Origin: DATATV01 sp036268615
GTDB taxonomy: Bacteria; Actinomycetota; Actinomycetes; Mycobacteriales; Pseudonocardiaceae
DNA: 64,000 bases
Direction of reading: 5' to 3'
Assembly: GCA_036268615.1 (NCBI GenBank)
Contig: DATATV010000052.1
Span: forward strand, 66,829-130,828
The position numbers were made by a program, and so were the translations under genes. Below are positions 15,658 through 23,578 of this stretch, piece after piece; within the stretch, counting starts at the first letter, position 1, and each line of letters begins with the position of its first letter. The notes beneath the pieces were generated by a model that saw only the letters and a program-made list of their open reading frames with translations, ran no database searches and was not told the DNA's origin.

Positions 15658-17073
15658 GTTTTGTCTGAGCCGGTGGCGTCGGATGTTCGAAACGATGGAT
15701 CCCCGCTGAGTCTCAGTACTGCTGCCGCCCGCAATCTGGCGACGACGACGAAGTCCGCGCCGCAGATGCAGGGAATCTCCTCGCGGTGGTTGTTGCGCCT
15801 GCTGCCGTGGGTGACGGTCAACGCCGGCACCTACCGGGTGAACCGCCGGGTGAGCTACTCGGTCGGCAGTGGCCGGGTGAGCTTCTCGACCGCGTCCGAC
15901 ACCATCAGCGTGGTCCCGCCGACCCTTTCCGAACTGCCGCTGCTGCGCGGCTTCGAGGACGTGGACGCGCTGTCCGCTCTGGCCGGCCGGTTCCAGCAAC
16001 GCGACTACGGTCCCGGCGACGTGATCGCGCAGGCCGGTGAGTCGGTCAACGAGCTGCTGCTGATCGGGCACGGCAAGGTGAACAAGATCGGCAGCGGCAA
16101 GTACGGCCACGAGACCGTGCTGGAAACGCTGGCCGACGGCGATTTCGCCGGCGACGAACTGCTCGCCGGTCCGGACGGCCAGTGGCAGTTCACCCTGCGC
16201 GCGGTCACCCAGGTCACCGTGCTGGCGGTGGCCCAGCCCGAGATCGCCGGGCTGACCGACCAGGCCGACGCGCTGCGCGAGCACATCGCCGGCATCGCCT
16301 CCAGCGCCCAGGCCGCGCAGAACCAGCACGGCGAGGCGGCCATCGAGGTCGCCTCCGGGCACGAGGGCGAAGCCGACCTGCCCGGCACGTTCGTCGACTA
16401 CGAGCTGTCCCCGCGCGAGTTCGAGCTGAGCGTCGCGCAGACCGTGTTGCGCGTGCACAGCCGGGTCGCCGACCTCTACAACGAGCCGCACAACCAGATC
16501 GAGGAGCAACTGCGGCTGACCGTCGAGGCGCTGCGCGAACGGCAGGAACACGAGCTGCTCAACAACAAGGAGTTCGGCCTGCTGCACAACGCCGACGTGA
16601 AGCAGCGCATCCACACCCGGACCGGCCCGCCCGCCCCCGACGACCTGGACGAACTGCTGTCCACGGTGTGGAAGGAGCCGACGTTCTTCCTGGCCCACCC
16701 CAAGGCGATCGCCGCGTTCAGCCGAGAGGCCAACCACCTGGGTATCTACCCGCAGGGCGTCGAGGTGAACGGCAACAGGGTCCCCTCCTGGCGGGGCGTG
16801 CCCATCTTCCCCAGCAACAAGATCCCGATCAGTGCGGCCGGCACCACCTCGATCCTGCTGGTGCGTGCGGGTGAGCAGAACCGGGGCGTGATCGGCCTTC
16901 AGCCCACCAAGTTGCCCGACGAGTACCAGCCCGGCCTGTCCGTGCGGTTCATGGGCATCAACGAGAAGGCGATCATTTCCTACCTGGTCAGCGCCTACTA
17001 CTCGGCCGCGATCCTGGTGCCCGACGCACTGGGCATCCTGGAGAACGTCGAACTCGGCCGCCACCACGACTGA
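15658..17073 (+). CDS. Family 2B encapsulin shell protein 1 (EshA-like, with cyclic-nucleotide-binding-like insert)
   Basis: A 471-residue nanocompartment shell protein with the HK97 phage capsid fold. The N-terminal arm ARNLATTTKSAPQMQGISSR and the C-terminal half (FVDYELSPREFELSVAQTVL, YNEPHNQIEEQLRLTVEALR, FGLLHNADVKQR, HPKAIAAFSREA, GINEKAIISYLVSAYYSAA) match family 2 encapsulins. A cyclic-nucleotide-binding-like domain is inserted at about 95-215 (LPLLRGFEDVDALSALAGRF), which defines type 2B; Streptomyces EshA is the named relative. The usual phosphate-cassette arginine is replaced by W176, so nucleotide binding is doubtful. The frame is open from GTG 15646, but TTG 15658 lies at the right distance from GGTGGTG and gives MSEPV, parallel to MTEPQ in shell 2. 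Confidence 0.88.
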   Translation, partial: VLSEPVASDVRNDGSPLSLSTAAARNLATTTKSAPQMQGISSRWLLRLLPWVTVNAGTYRVNRRVSYSVGSGRVSFSTASDTISVVPPTLSELPLLRGFEDVDALSALAGRFQQRDYGPGDVIAQAGESVNELLLIGHGKVNKIGSGKYGHETVLETLADGDFAGDELLAGPDGQWQFTLRAVTQVTVLAVAQPEIAGLTDQADALREHIAGIASSAQAAQNQHGEAAIEVASGHEGEADLPGTFVDYELSPREFELSVAQTVLRVHSRVADLYNEPHNQIEEQLRLTVEALRERQEHELLNNKEFGLLHNADVKQRIHTRTGPPAPDDLDELLSTVWKEPTFFLAHPKAIAAFSREANHLGIYPQGVEVNGNRVPSWRGVPIFPSNKIPISAAGTTSILLVRAGEQNRGVIGLQPTKLPDEYQPGLSVRFMGINEKAIISYLVSAYYSAAILVPDALGILENVELGRHHD

Positions 17074-17081
17074 TCAGCCAG

Positions 17082-17119
17082 GGCCGCCGCCGGCCCGCTC
17101 AGCCGGGCCGGCGGCGGCC
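17082..17119 (+). terminator. Strong hairpin between the two encapsulin shell genes
   Basis: A perfect 15-bp stem (GCCGCCGCCGGCCCG / CGGGCCGGCGGCGGC, extendable by one G-C pair) with a six-base loop CTCAGC begins eight bases after the shell 1 stop and is followed by TTCTC. It should cause full or partial termination, or protect the 3' end of the shell 1 message. Confidence 0.75.
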
Positions 17120-17168
17120 TTCTCATCCACGACTTCTCTGCTGTCCCAATGAAATGGTGGTGTTGGTT

Positions 17169-18539
17169 GTGACGGAGCCGCAGTTGAGTTTGGCTACCGG
17201 TGCCGCACGGAACCTGGCGACGACAACGAAGTCCGCGCCGCAGATGCAGGGCATCTCGTCCCGGTGGCTGTTGTCCTCGCTGCCGTGGGTCGAGGTCGGT
17301 GCGGGTACCTACCGGGTGAACCGGCGCGTGCAGTACCCGGTCGGCACCGGTCAGGTGAGCTTTTCCTCGGAGGGCGACGCGGTCCGGGTGGTGCCACCGA
17401 CCCTGGCGGAACTGCCGCTGCTGCGCGGGTTCGGGGATGCCGACGCGCTGTCCGGCCTGGCCGGCCGGTTCCAGCAGCGCACCGTCTCGGCCGGCGACAC
17501 GGTGGTGCGCGACGGCGAACCGGCCGACGCGCTCTACTTGATCGCGCACGGCAAGGTGCGCGCGGTCGCCACCGGCAAGTACGGCCACGACCGGGTGCTC
17601 GGCGTGCTCTCCGACGGCGATCACGTCGGCGACCAGGTGTTGGGGGAGGGCGACGGCAGTTGGGAGTTCACCGCGACCGCGGTCACCCAGGTGATCGTGC
17701 TCGTGCTGTCCCGGCAGGACATCGCCGAGCTGGTGGACCGCTCGCCGGCCCTGCGCGAGCAGATCGACGGCGCGCGCGGCGGACCGGCCCAGGCGCTCAA
17801 CAAGCACGGCGAGGCGGCCATCGAGGTCGCCTCCGGGCACGACGGCGAGTTCGGCCTGCCCAGTACGTTCGTCGACTACGAGCTCTCGCCCCGGGAGTAC
17901 GAACTGAGCATCGCGCAGACCGTGCTGCGCGTGCACACCCGCGTCGCCGACCTCTACAACGAGCCGCATGACCAGGTCGAGGAACAGCTTCGGCTGACCC
18001 TGGAGGCGTTGCGCGAGCGGCAGGAGTACGAACTGGTCAACAACAAGCAGTTCGGCCTGCTGCACAACGTCGACCTCAAGCAGCGCGTCCACACCCGGAC
18101 CGGCCCGCCCACCCCCGACGACCTGGACGAGCTGCTGTCCCGGCGGCGCAAGACCCGGTTCTTCTTCGCCCACCCCAAGGCGATCGCCGCGTTCGGCCGG
18201 GAGTGCAACAAGCGCGGCATCAACCCCGATCCGGTCGAGGTGAACGGCCGGGCGACCACCGCGTGGCGGGGCGTGCCGCTGCTGCCGTGCGACAAGATCC
18301 CGGTCACCGACAGCGGCAGCACGTCGATCATCGCGCTGCGGCCCGGGCTGGAGAGCCAGGGCGTGATCGGCCTGCGCCCGGCCAAGGTGCCCGACGAGTT
18401 CCAGCCCGGCACGTCGGTCCGGTTCACCGGGATCAACGAGAAGGCGATCATTTCCTACCTGGTCACCACCTACTACTCGGCCGCGGTACTGGTGCCGGAC
18501 GCGCTGGGCGTGCTGGAAAACGTCGAACTGGGACGCTGA
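17169..18539 (+). CDS. Family 2B encapsulin shell protein 2 (EshA-like, with cyclic-nucleotide-binding-like insert)
   Basis: A 456-residue paralogue of shell 1. Long stretches are identical or nearly so (ARNLATTTKSAPQMQGISSR, the KYGHDRVLGVLSDGDHVGD region of the insert, FVDYELSPREYELSIAQTVL, GINEKAIISYLVTTYYSAA). The capsid core surrounds a cyclic-nucleotide-binding-like insert at about 80-205, again with Trp (W165) where CRP-type domains have the phosphate-binding Arg. Two-component family 2B shells of this kind are known in actinomycetes and may mix in one capsid. I place the start at GTG 17169, preceded by the same GGTGGTGTT block as shell 1; ATG 17154 is the alternative but has no ribosome site. 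The prenyl synthase gene starts 20 bases after the stop. Confidence 0.88.
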   Translation: MTEPQLSLATGAARNLATTTKSAPQMQGISSRWLLSSLPWVEVGAGTYRVNRRVQYPVGTGQVSFSSEGDAVRVVPPTLAELPLLRGFGDADALSGLAGRFQQRTVSAGDTVVRDGEPADALYLIAHGKVRAVATGKYGHDRVLGVLSDGDHVGDQVLGEGDGSWEFTATAVTQVIVLVLSRQDIAELVDRSPALREQIDGARGGPAQALNKHGEAAIEVASGHDGEFGLPSTFVDYELSPREYELSIAQTVLRVHTRVADLYNEPHDQVEEQLRLTLEALRERQEYELVNNKQFGLLHNVDLKQRVHTRTGPPTPDDLDELLSRRRKTRFFFAHPKAIAAFGRECNKRGINPDPVEVNGRATTAWRGVPLLPCDKIPVTDSGSTSIIALRPGLESQGVIGLRPAKVPDEFQPGTSVRFTGINEKAIISYLVTTYYSAAVLVPDALGVLENVELGR

Positions 18540-18559
18540 GGGAGAAAGAAGGCGGTCCG

Positions 18560-19600
18560 ATGACGGGTGTCGAGGTGAAACCCGAGGAGCGGTCGGCACA
18601 CGACGTGCTGGCCTGGAGCCGAAACCTGGTCGATCCCGCGCTGCGCGCGGCGGTCGACACCCTGCCCGACTCGATGCGGCGCATCGCCGGCTACCACTTC
18701 GGCTGGTGGGACGAGGACGGCCGACCGGCCGAGGCGGACGGCGGCAAGGCGCTGCGGCCCGCGCTGGCCCTGCTGGCCGCCGAGGCCACCGGCGGGACCG
18801 CGGGGGTGGCCATCCCGGCCGCGGTCGCAGTGGAACTGGTGCACAATTTCTCGCTGCTGCACGACGACGTGATGGACCGGGATGTCACCCGGCGGCACCG
18901 GCCGACCGCGTGGAGCGTGTTCGGCATCAACGGTGCCATCCTGGCCGGCGACGCCCTGCTCACCCTCGCCTTCGACGTGCTCGCCGCGAGCGGACACCCG
19001 GCGGCGCGGGGGGCGATGCGGCTGATCAGTTGGGCGGTCCAGGAGTTGGTCGAGGGCCAGTGCGCCGACCTCGGCTTCGAACAGCGCAGCGACGTCGACC
19101 TGGCCGAGTGCGTGCGGATGGCGGAGCGGAAAACGGGCGCACTGCTGGGTTGTTCGAGCGCGATCGGCGGCCTGTTCGCCGGCGCTGACGAGCGCCGGGT
19201 GGAGCATCTGTGCGGCTTCGGCGAGGCCCTCGGCCTGGCGTTCCAGTTCGTCGACGACCTGCTGGGAATCTGGGGTGATCCCTCGGTGACCGGCAAGCCG
19301 GTGTACTCCGACCTGTACAGCCGGAAGAAGTCGCTGCCGGTCGTGGCAGCGCTGGTGTCGGGCACCGAGGCCGGGCGTGAACTGGGCGCGCTCTACTTGC
19401 TGGACCAGCAGTCCACCGGCATCGACCTGGGTCGGGCCGCGGACCTGGTGGACCTCGCCGGGGCCAGGGCGTGGAGCCAGAGCCGCGCGGACGAGTTGCT
19501 GGCCGGCGCGCTGCAACAACTGGAGCAGACCCGACCGGAGCAACGAGCCGGGGCCGAACTGGCCGCCCTGGCCAGACTGGCCACCAGACGCGACCGCTGA
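18560..19600 (+). CDS. Polyprenyl diphosphate synthase, expected family 2B encapsulin cargo
   Basis: A 346-residue all-helical isoprenyl diphosphate synthase that would join isopentenyl diphosphate to an allylic diphosphate. The first aspartate-rich motif is HDDVMD (D102, D103, D106), after the KALRPALALL region with the substrate-binding Lys and Arg. The second motif is VDDLLGIWGDP (D232, D233), in which the third Asp of DDxxD is absent, as in the actinomycete group linked to encapsulins. The RKKSLPVVAAL helix follows. About 25 polar residues precede the fold (MTGVEVKPEERSAHD) and may help loading. The product chain length cannot be read off. The start is set by AGAAGG seven bases upstream; the 20-base gap to shell 2 means one operon. 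Confidence 0.88.
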   Translation: MTGVEVKPEERSAHDVLAWSRNLVDPALRAAVDTLPDSMRRIAGYHFGWWDEDGRPAEADGGKALRPALALLAAEATGGTAGVAIPAAVAVELVHNFSLLHDDVMDRDVTRRHRPTAWSVFGINGAILAGDALLTLAFDVLAASGHPAARGAMRLISWAVQELVEGQCADLGFEQRSDVDLAECVRMAERKTGALLGCSSAIGGLFAGADERRVEHLCGFGEALGLAFQFVDDLLGIWGDPSVTGKPVYSDLYSRKKSLPVVAALVSGTEAGRELGALYLLDQQSTGIDLGRAADLVDLAGARAWSQSRADELLAGALQQLEQTRPEQRAGAELAALARLATRRDR

Positions 19601-19622
19601 GCCGAGCGGTTACCGTCGTCGG

Positions 19623-20174
19623 ATGATCCAGACCGTGCGCGAGCTGGCCGCGCGGCTGCGGGCGACCGAGCCACGGGCCGGCCGGACCAGGGTGCTCGCC
19701 CTGGACGGCCGGTCCGGCGCGGGCAAGTCCACCCTGGCCGCGCGGCTCCAGCAGGAACTGGCCGCGCCCCTGGTCAGCCTGGAGGACCTCTACGGTGGCT
19801 GGGACGGCCTCGCCCGGGGTGTGGACCTGCTGGTCACCGAGGTCCTGGAACCACTGGCCGCCGGCCGCACCGCCCAGATACCGCACTACGACTGGACCAC
19901 CGCCGAATGGCTGGCCCCGGTTCCCCTCCCGCCGCCCGACCTGCTCGTCGTCGAAGGAGTCGGCGCCGGTGCGCGCCGGGCCGCCGCCTACACCAGCCTG
20001 TTGGTCTGGCTGGAGGCCGACGAGGCGAGCCGCAGGCAACGCGCCCTGGCCCGGGACGGCGACACCTTCGCGCCGCACTGGGCGAGTTGGGCCGCCCAGG
20101 AGGACGCCCTGCTCGCCGCGGACCATCCCCGGGACCGCGCCGATCTGGTCCTCGGGATGATCTCCGCTAGCTAG
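19623..20174 (+). CDS. P-loop nucleoside/uridine kinase-like protein
   Basis: A 183-residue P-loop protein. The Walker A motif is GRSGAGKST (residues 29-37), followed by VSLEDLYGGWDGLARGVDLL, a substrate-side DxY/F-like motif seen in uridine kinase and phosphoribulokinase relatives, and a Walker B-like LLVVEGVGAG. It probably phosphorylates a small molecule, but the substrate is not evident. It starts 22 bases after the prenyl synthase stop and may be the last gene of the encapsulin operon, although no functional link is known. The ribosome site is weak (GTCGGATG context). Its 3' end overlaps that of the convergent gene by eight bases. Confidence 0.72.
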   Translation: MIQTVRELAARLRATEPRAGRTRVLALDGRSGAGKSTLAARLQQELAAPLVSLEDLYGGWDGLARGVDLLVTEVLEPLAAGRTAQIPHYDWTTAEWLAPVPLPPPDLLVVEGVGAGARRAAAYTSLLVWLEADEASRRQRALARDGDTFAPHWASWAAQEDALLAADHPRDRADLVLGMISAS

Positions 20175-21267
20175 CGACGGCGGCGAAGTCGGCGAACCCG
20201 GACGGATCATGCCGCCCGATGCTCGCGTGCTCGAACAGTCCCCACCCCTCCACGCCGTCACACCGCGCCCGCGCGACGTGGTCGATCACGCCGTACGGGA
20301 AACGTCCCGCGACCGCCGGGTCGGTGAGGTCGTACACACTCGCCGAGGACCAGTTCGGCCCCTTCCACTGACCGTGCGTCCAGTCCGGGTCGCCGCCGTA
20401 GCCCGCGCCGATGTGCAGCGCGACGGCCGTGCCGGTGTCCACCTCGACGGTGAGCTGCTTGCCGTCCGGCGTGGTCAGCCCGAGCCGGGCGGAGGTCGGC
20501 AGCCGGGTGCCCGGCTGGTAGCTGATGTCGACCTTCGGCCAGCCGAGCTGCTCGGTACGTCCGTCGGCCCAGACCCGCACGGCGTCGTTGAGCGTCCGCC
20601 ACCCGTCCGGCTGTTCCTGCACAATGACCACGATGGCGAACTCCGCGAACCGCAGTGGCGCGTAGAGCCACCAGAACCCGCCGCCGCCCGTCGCATCCGC
20701 CGGCCGCCCGGCCGGCTCGGCCGCACCCACCGGCCGAATCCCCCAGGACCGATCCCGGGTCCCGGTCCACGTGTCAGGTTCGACAGCGAGATCCTGCCCG
20801 TCGACCTGCAACGTGCCCTGCCAACTGCCCACCTGCGCGAACCGGGACGAATCGATGATCGCCCGCCCGCCGGCGAGAAGTTGGTGCGGCTGCTCATGAA
20901 TCGCCGGAAAGGCGCCGGTCCAGGTCAGATCGAAGCCGAGCTCGTCATGTTCACACACCACCCGCAGCGTCCGCAGCGGCTCGATCACCTCGACCCGATA
21001 GCCGCCGACCCGCTGATCGAGCCCGCGTTCGGCCAACGCGTCGGAGAACCGCACCGCCCACTGCCGGTCGCCGCGCCGCACGATGGCGTACGCGTCGATC
21101 ACGCCGAGGTTCGGGTAGACGCCGAGCCCGGTGACGAAGAACGTGCCACCGTCGCGGTTGTGCCCGTTGAGGTAGCACCGGTCGTAGAAGTTGCGGTCAC
21201 TGGTGGCGACGCGGGCGAAGGACAGTGGGGTCTGGTGGATGGGGTACTCGTCCATTGGCACGGGCAT
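20167..21267 (-). CDS. Lipocalin-like (AttH/CrtC-type) protein of unknown function
   Basis: A 366-residue protein with no signal peptide or membrane helix. It is rich in beta strands and looks like a double-calycin protein: RNFYDRCYLNGHNRDGGTFF and GLGVYPNLGVIDAYAIVRRG in the first half, then TWTGTRDRSWGIRPVG, the typical motif of AttH/hydroxyneurosporene-hydratase-like proteins, and FWWLYAPLRFAEFAIVVIVQ. Relatives in actinobacteria are often next to phosphotransferase genes, as here. ATG 21267 is 14 bases after the stop of the phosphotransferase gene; GTG 21291 is possible but would overlap it. Function unknown; a lipid or isoprenoid ligand would fit the fold. Confidence 0.68.
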   Translation of the reverse strand: MPVPMDEYPIHQTPLSFARVATSDRNFYDRCYLNGHNRDGGTFFVTGLGVYPNLGVIDAYAIVRRGDRQWAVRFSDALAERGLDQRVGGYRVEVIEPLRTLRVVCEHDELGFDLTWTGAFPAIHEQPHQLLAGGRAIIDSSRFAQVGSWQGTLQVDGQDLAVEPDTWTGTRDRSWGIRPVGAAEPAGRPADATGGGGFWWLYAPLRFAEFAIVVIVQEQPDGWRTLNDAVRVWADGRTEQLGWPKVDISYQPGTRLPTSARLGLTTPDGKQLTVEVDTGTAVALHIGAGYGGDPDWTHGQWKGPNWSSASVYDLTDPAVAGRFPYGVIDHVARARCDGVEGWGLFEHASIGRHDPSGFADFAAVAS

Positions 21268-21281
21268 GGTGGACAACGCTC

Positions 21282-22433
21282 CTAGTCCCACGAGTAGCGG
21301 CCGGTGATCATGGCGTCCAGGGTGTCGCGGTGCAGCACGTAGTCGTCAGGGTTGTCCGGCACGGCGTCACCGTCAAAATGAATCATCCGCCGCTTGATCC
21401 GGGCCATCACGATGGCGTGCCGAAGGGCGGCGTAGAGCAGATAGAAGTCAAGGTGCCGCAGGGTGTGCCCGGTGGCCTCCTGATATGACTCGACCACGTC
21501 GGCGCGGCGCAGGAAATCCGGCAGGCCAGGATGGTTGAACATCTTGCCGATATCCTGGAAGAACCGATGAATGAAGATCATCCAGGCCACGTCGACCTCT
21601 CGTGGTCCCAGTGCGGCCATCTCCCAGTCCAACACGGCGGCAGGCTTGAACCCCTGGTAGATAACGTTCCCCGGCCGGGCGTCGCCCCAGTTCAACACAT
21701 CCGGACCGACCTCGTCCGGCCAGTTCTCGGCCAGCCAGGCGAACCCCCGGTCGATAACCGGAATCCGATACCCGTCATCGGCCAATGCCCACTTGTACCA
21801 GCTATGCTGCGTGTCGGCGTGCGTCCGAAGCGAGCCTCCTTTCGCCGCATATTTCGCCAGCAGCGGAAATCGATCTCGACTGTCGCTGATAGCATGAATT
21901 CGAGCCACAATATCAACGGTTCTTTGTTGCAACCCGGCCCGTTCGGCGGGGGAAGCCTCCGCCAACCACCCAGCAAAGACGTAAGGCGGATTGTCGGCCG
22001 GCACCCGCCCCAAAACCTGTTGCATCACAAAGAAAGGCGTACCCAGCGGGCGCTCGTCCGGTTCCAGCCAGCACAATCGAGGCACCGGCACATCGCTCGC
22101 CGCTGCGACCCCGGAGATCACCTCGTACTGCATGGCCAGGTCGTAACTCTGAAAAACGGGAAACGAGGTCTCCTCCGGCGCCATCCGGGCGACGAAGGCC
22201 CCGGCGTCCCCCTGCCCGTCGACGGTGTCCCAGGAGGCGTCGAACAAGACGGAGGAACTGGACAGACCCGCACCCTCCGGCCGCGTGATGGAGGTGATCC
22301 GCACGTCCGCGCCGACCTTGTGACCAAGCCAGCGGGCCAGACAGGCGGAGAGGTCGTCCAGCCCACGTGCACTGGTGGTCATCTGCCGCCGCTGCCCGTG
22401 TGCCGGGCCGGGCAGGTCGGGATTGGTTGACAC
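21282..22433 (-). CDS. APH-family phosphotransferase (aminoglycoside phosphotransferase-like)
   Basis: A 383-residue kinase-fold protein. The catalytic loop is LNWGDARPGN (about 245-255; HxD is replaced by NWGD, as in many members) and the metal-binding motif is VLDWEMA. The nucleotide-binding lobe carries ITRPEGAGLSSSSVLFDASW and FFVMQQVLGRVPADNPP. Such proteins phosphorylate small molecules, and antibiotic resistance is only one option; many actinobacterial ones sit with lipid-metabolism genes. The GTG start has GGAG eight bases upstream. Codon use is odd: third positions are noticeably richer in A and T at 21,780-22,060 than in neighbours, suggesting acquisition from elsewhere. Probably co-transcribed with the lipocalin-like gene. 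Confidence 0.8.
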   Translation of the reverse strand: MSTNPDLPGPAHGQRRQMTTSARGLDDLSACLARWLGHKVGADVRITSITRPEGAGLSSSSVLFDASWDTVDGQGDAGAFVARMAPEETSFPVFQSYDLAMQYEVISGVAAASDVPVPRLCWLEPDERPLGTPFFVMQQVLGRVPADNPPYVFAGWLAEASPAERAGLQQRTVDIVARIHAISDSRDRFPLLAKYAAKGGSLRTHADTQHSWYKWALADDGYRIPVIDRGFAWLAENWPDEVGPDVLNWGDARPGNVIYQGFKPAAVLDWEMAALGPREVDVAWMIFIHRFFQDIGKMFNHPGLPDFLRRADVVESYQEATGHTLRHLDFYLLYAALRHAIVMARIKRRMIHFDGDAVPDNPDDYVLHRDTLDAMITGRYSWD

Positions 22434-22698
22434 CGTTGTCTCCGTCCCTGAAGTTCATGGCCGGTAGAACTTGTTGTAGTCGATGATGACGGCCAAGTAG
22501 CCCATCATCCAACAAGATCCCAACCCAGGGAACCCATCAACTAGGACGGGTTCTAAATCAGAGACCGCGCTAACCCCTATCGTCCCGATACCAAGCGCCT
22601 GTAAGACAATCGCGCGATCGGGAAGAAGGATCACCCTCAAAACGGGACTGTGTTCATCCGACCAGGCTTCCCGGTGGCGCCCCGCTTGTCCGGTCGAA
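22434..22698 (-). other. Gap with a possible gene remnant
   Basis: 265 bp between the methyltransferase and the phosphotransferase, both on the minus strand. An open frame ending at 22455 closes with GYLAVIIDYNKFYRP in good actinobacterial codons, but the part before it has AT-ending codons and no plausible start. This looks like the surviving 3' end of a deleted gene. A GAACCC-N12-GGGTTC repeat is also present. Confidence 0.3.
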
Positions 22699-23553
22699 TC
22701 AAAGAGGTCGCTTCGGCTCCTGGCCCTTCCGCGTCGCTGGCGCGACAGGGCCCCACACGGACACCAGTGGCGAAGTGGCCAGATCCAGCCGTCCGGTAGC
22801 AACATTCTTCAGATGTTGGTCAATTTCCTCATCACTCGCCAACCCCCGAGCAACGAGTTGGGACCGGACCTGTTGAACAGTCGCGGTCTCCAGCACATTG
22901 TTGGCCGGCCCGGTGATCGGAAAGAACGCATCCGCCTGAACCTCGACCAGCCCGGCGTCCCGGAGCAGCCGAGGCAGCGTACGACCGTACGAAAGATCAG
23001 CGCCGCGCTCAGCGAGCAGCGTCCGAAACCCCCGCCGCAACCGATTGGCCAACTCCTGCTCCGGCCCGTACTCATCCGGACAGATCAACGGCTGCAACGC
23101 CGGATCGGCATCCTCAATGAGCAGCCACCCGCCCGGCCGCAACACATCGATCATCGCCCGCAGCGCAGCCGCCCGGTTCACCACATGAACCAGCACCAAC
23201 CGGGCATGCACCAGGTCGAACGTCTCCGCAGGCGTCGAGTCCGTCCCGACCTCGTGCCGGCGCACCTCGACGACGGAACTGGCTGCGGAGCTGGTCCAGG
23301 ACACGTCGATGTCAGTGGCCAGGACGCGTCCCGACGGTCCCACCTGCTCGGCCAGCCAGTTCGGGATCGACGGGCCGCCCGCGCCGACTTCCCAGCAGCG
23401 CCAACCGGGTTGGATGCCGAGGTCGGTGATGTGCCGGCAGGTGACCGGATCGAACAACGACGCCAGCGCGCCGAACCGCGCACCTGCCTCGACCTGCTGG
23501 TTGTCGAGCAGGTACCCCTCGCGATTGACGGCCATGTGCAGATGATGCCCCAT
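22699..23553 (-). CDS. Class I SAM-dependent methyltransferase
   Basis: A 284-residue cytoplasmic methyltransferase with a Rossmann-like fold. Motif I is WEVGAGGPSIP (about 54-64), the acidic end of strand 2 is ATDIDV, and the post-motif region reads FDLVHARLVLVHV and IDVLRPGGWLLIEDADP. The substrate is unknown. Start choice is uncertain: ATG 23553 is used; ATG 23535 and a start at 23604 are also in frame, the last overlapping the divergent DUF4865 gene. The C-terminal PATRKGQEPKRPL is encoded by a 53-nt sequence that recurs at 24251-24302, so the natural C-terminus may have been replaced by the repeat. Confidence 0.78.
   Translation of the reverse strand: MGHHLHMAVNREGYLLDNQQVEAGARFGALASLFDPVTCRHITDLGIQPGWRCWEVGAGGPSIPNWLAEQVGPSGRVLATDIDVSWTSSAASSVVEVRRHEVGTDSTPAETFDLVHARLVLVHVVNRAAALRAMIDVLRPGGWLLIEDADPALQPLICPDEYGPEQELANRLRRGFRTLLAERGADLSYGRTLPRLLRDAGLVEVQADAFFPITGPANNVLETATVQQVRSQLVARGLASDEEIDQHLKNVATGRLDLATSPLVSVWGPVAPATRKGQEPKRPL
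22701..22753. repeat. 53-nt direct repeat, copy A
   Basis: Nearly identical to 24251-24302. Both copies hold GCTTCGG, CCTGGCCCT and the small palindrome GTCGCTGGCGCGAC, and both end at GGGCC. Copy A forms the 3' end of the methyltransferase reading frame; copy B is intergenic. Together they bracket the methyltransferase and the broken DUF4865 gene. Confidence 0.8.
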
Positions 23554-23578
23554 CCGGTCGGGCACCAGGATCGACCCG

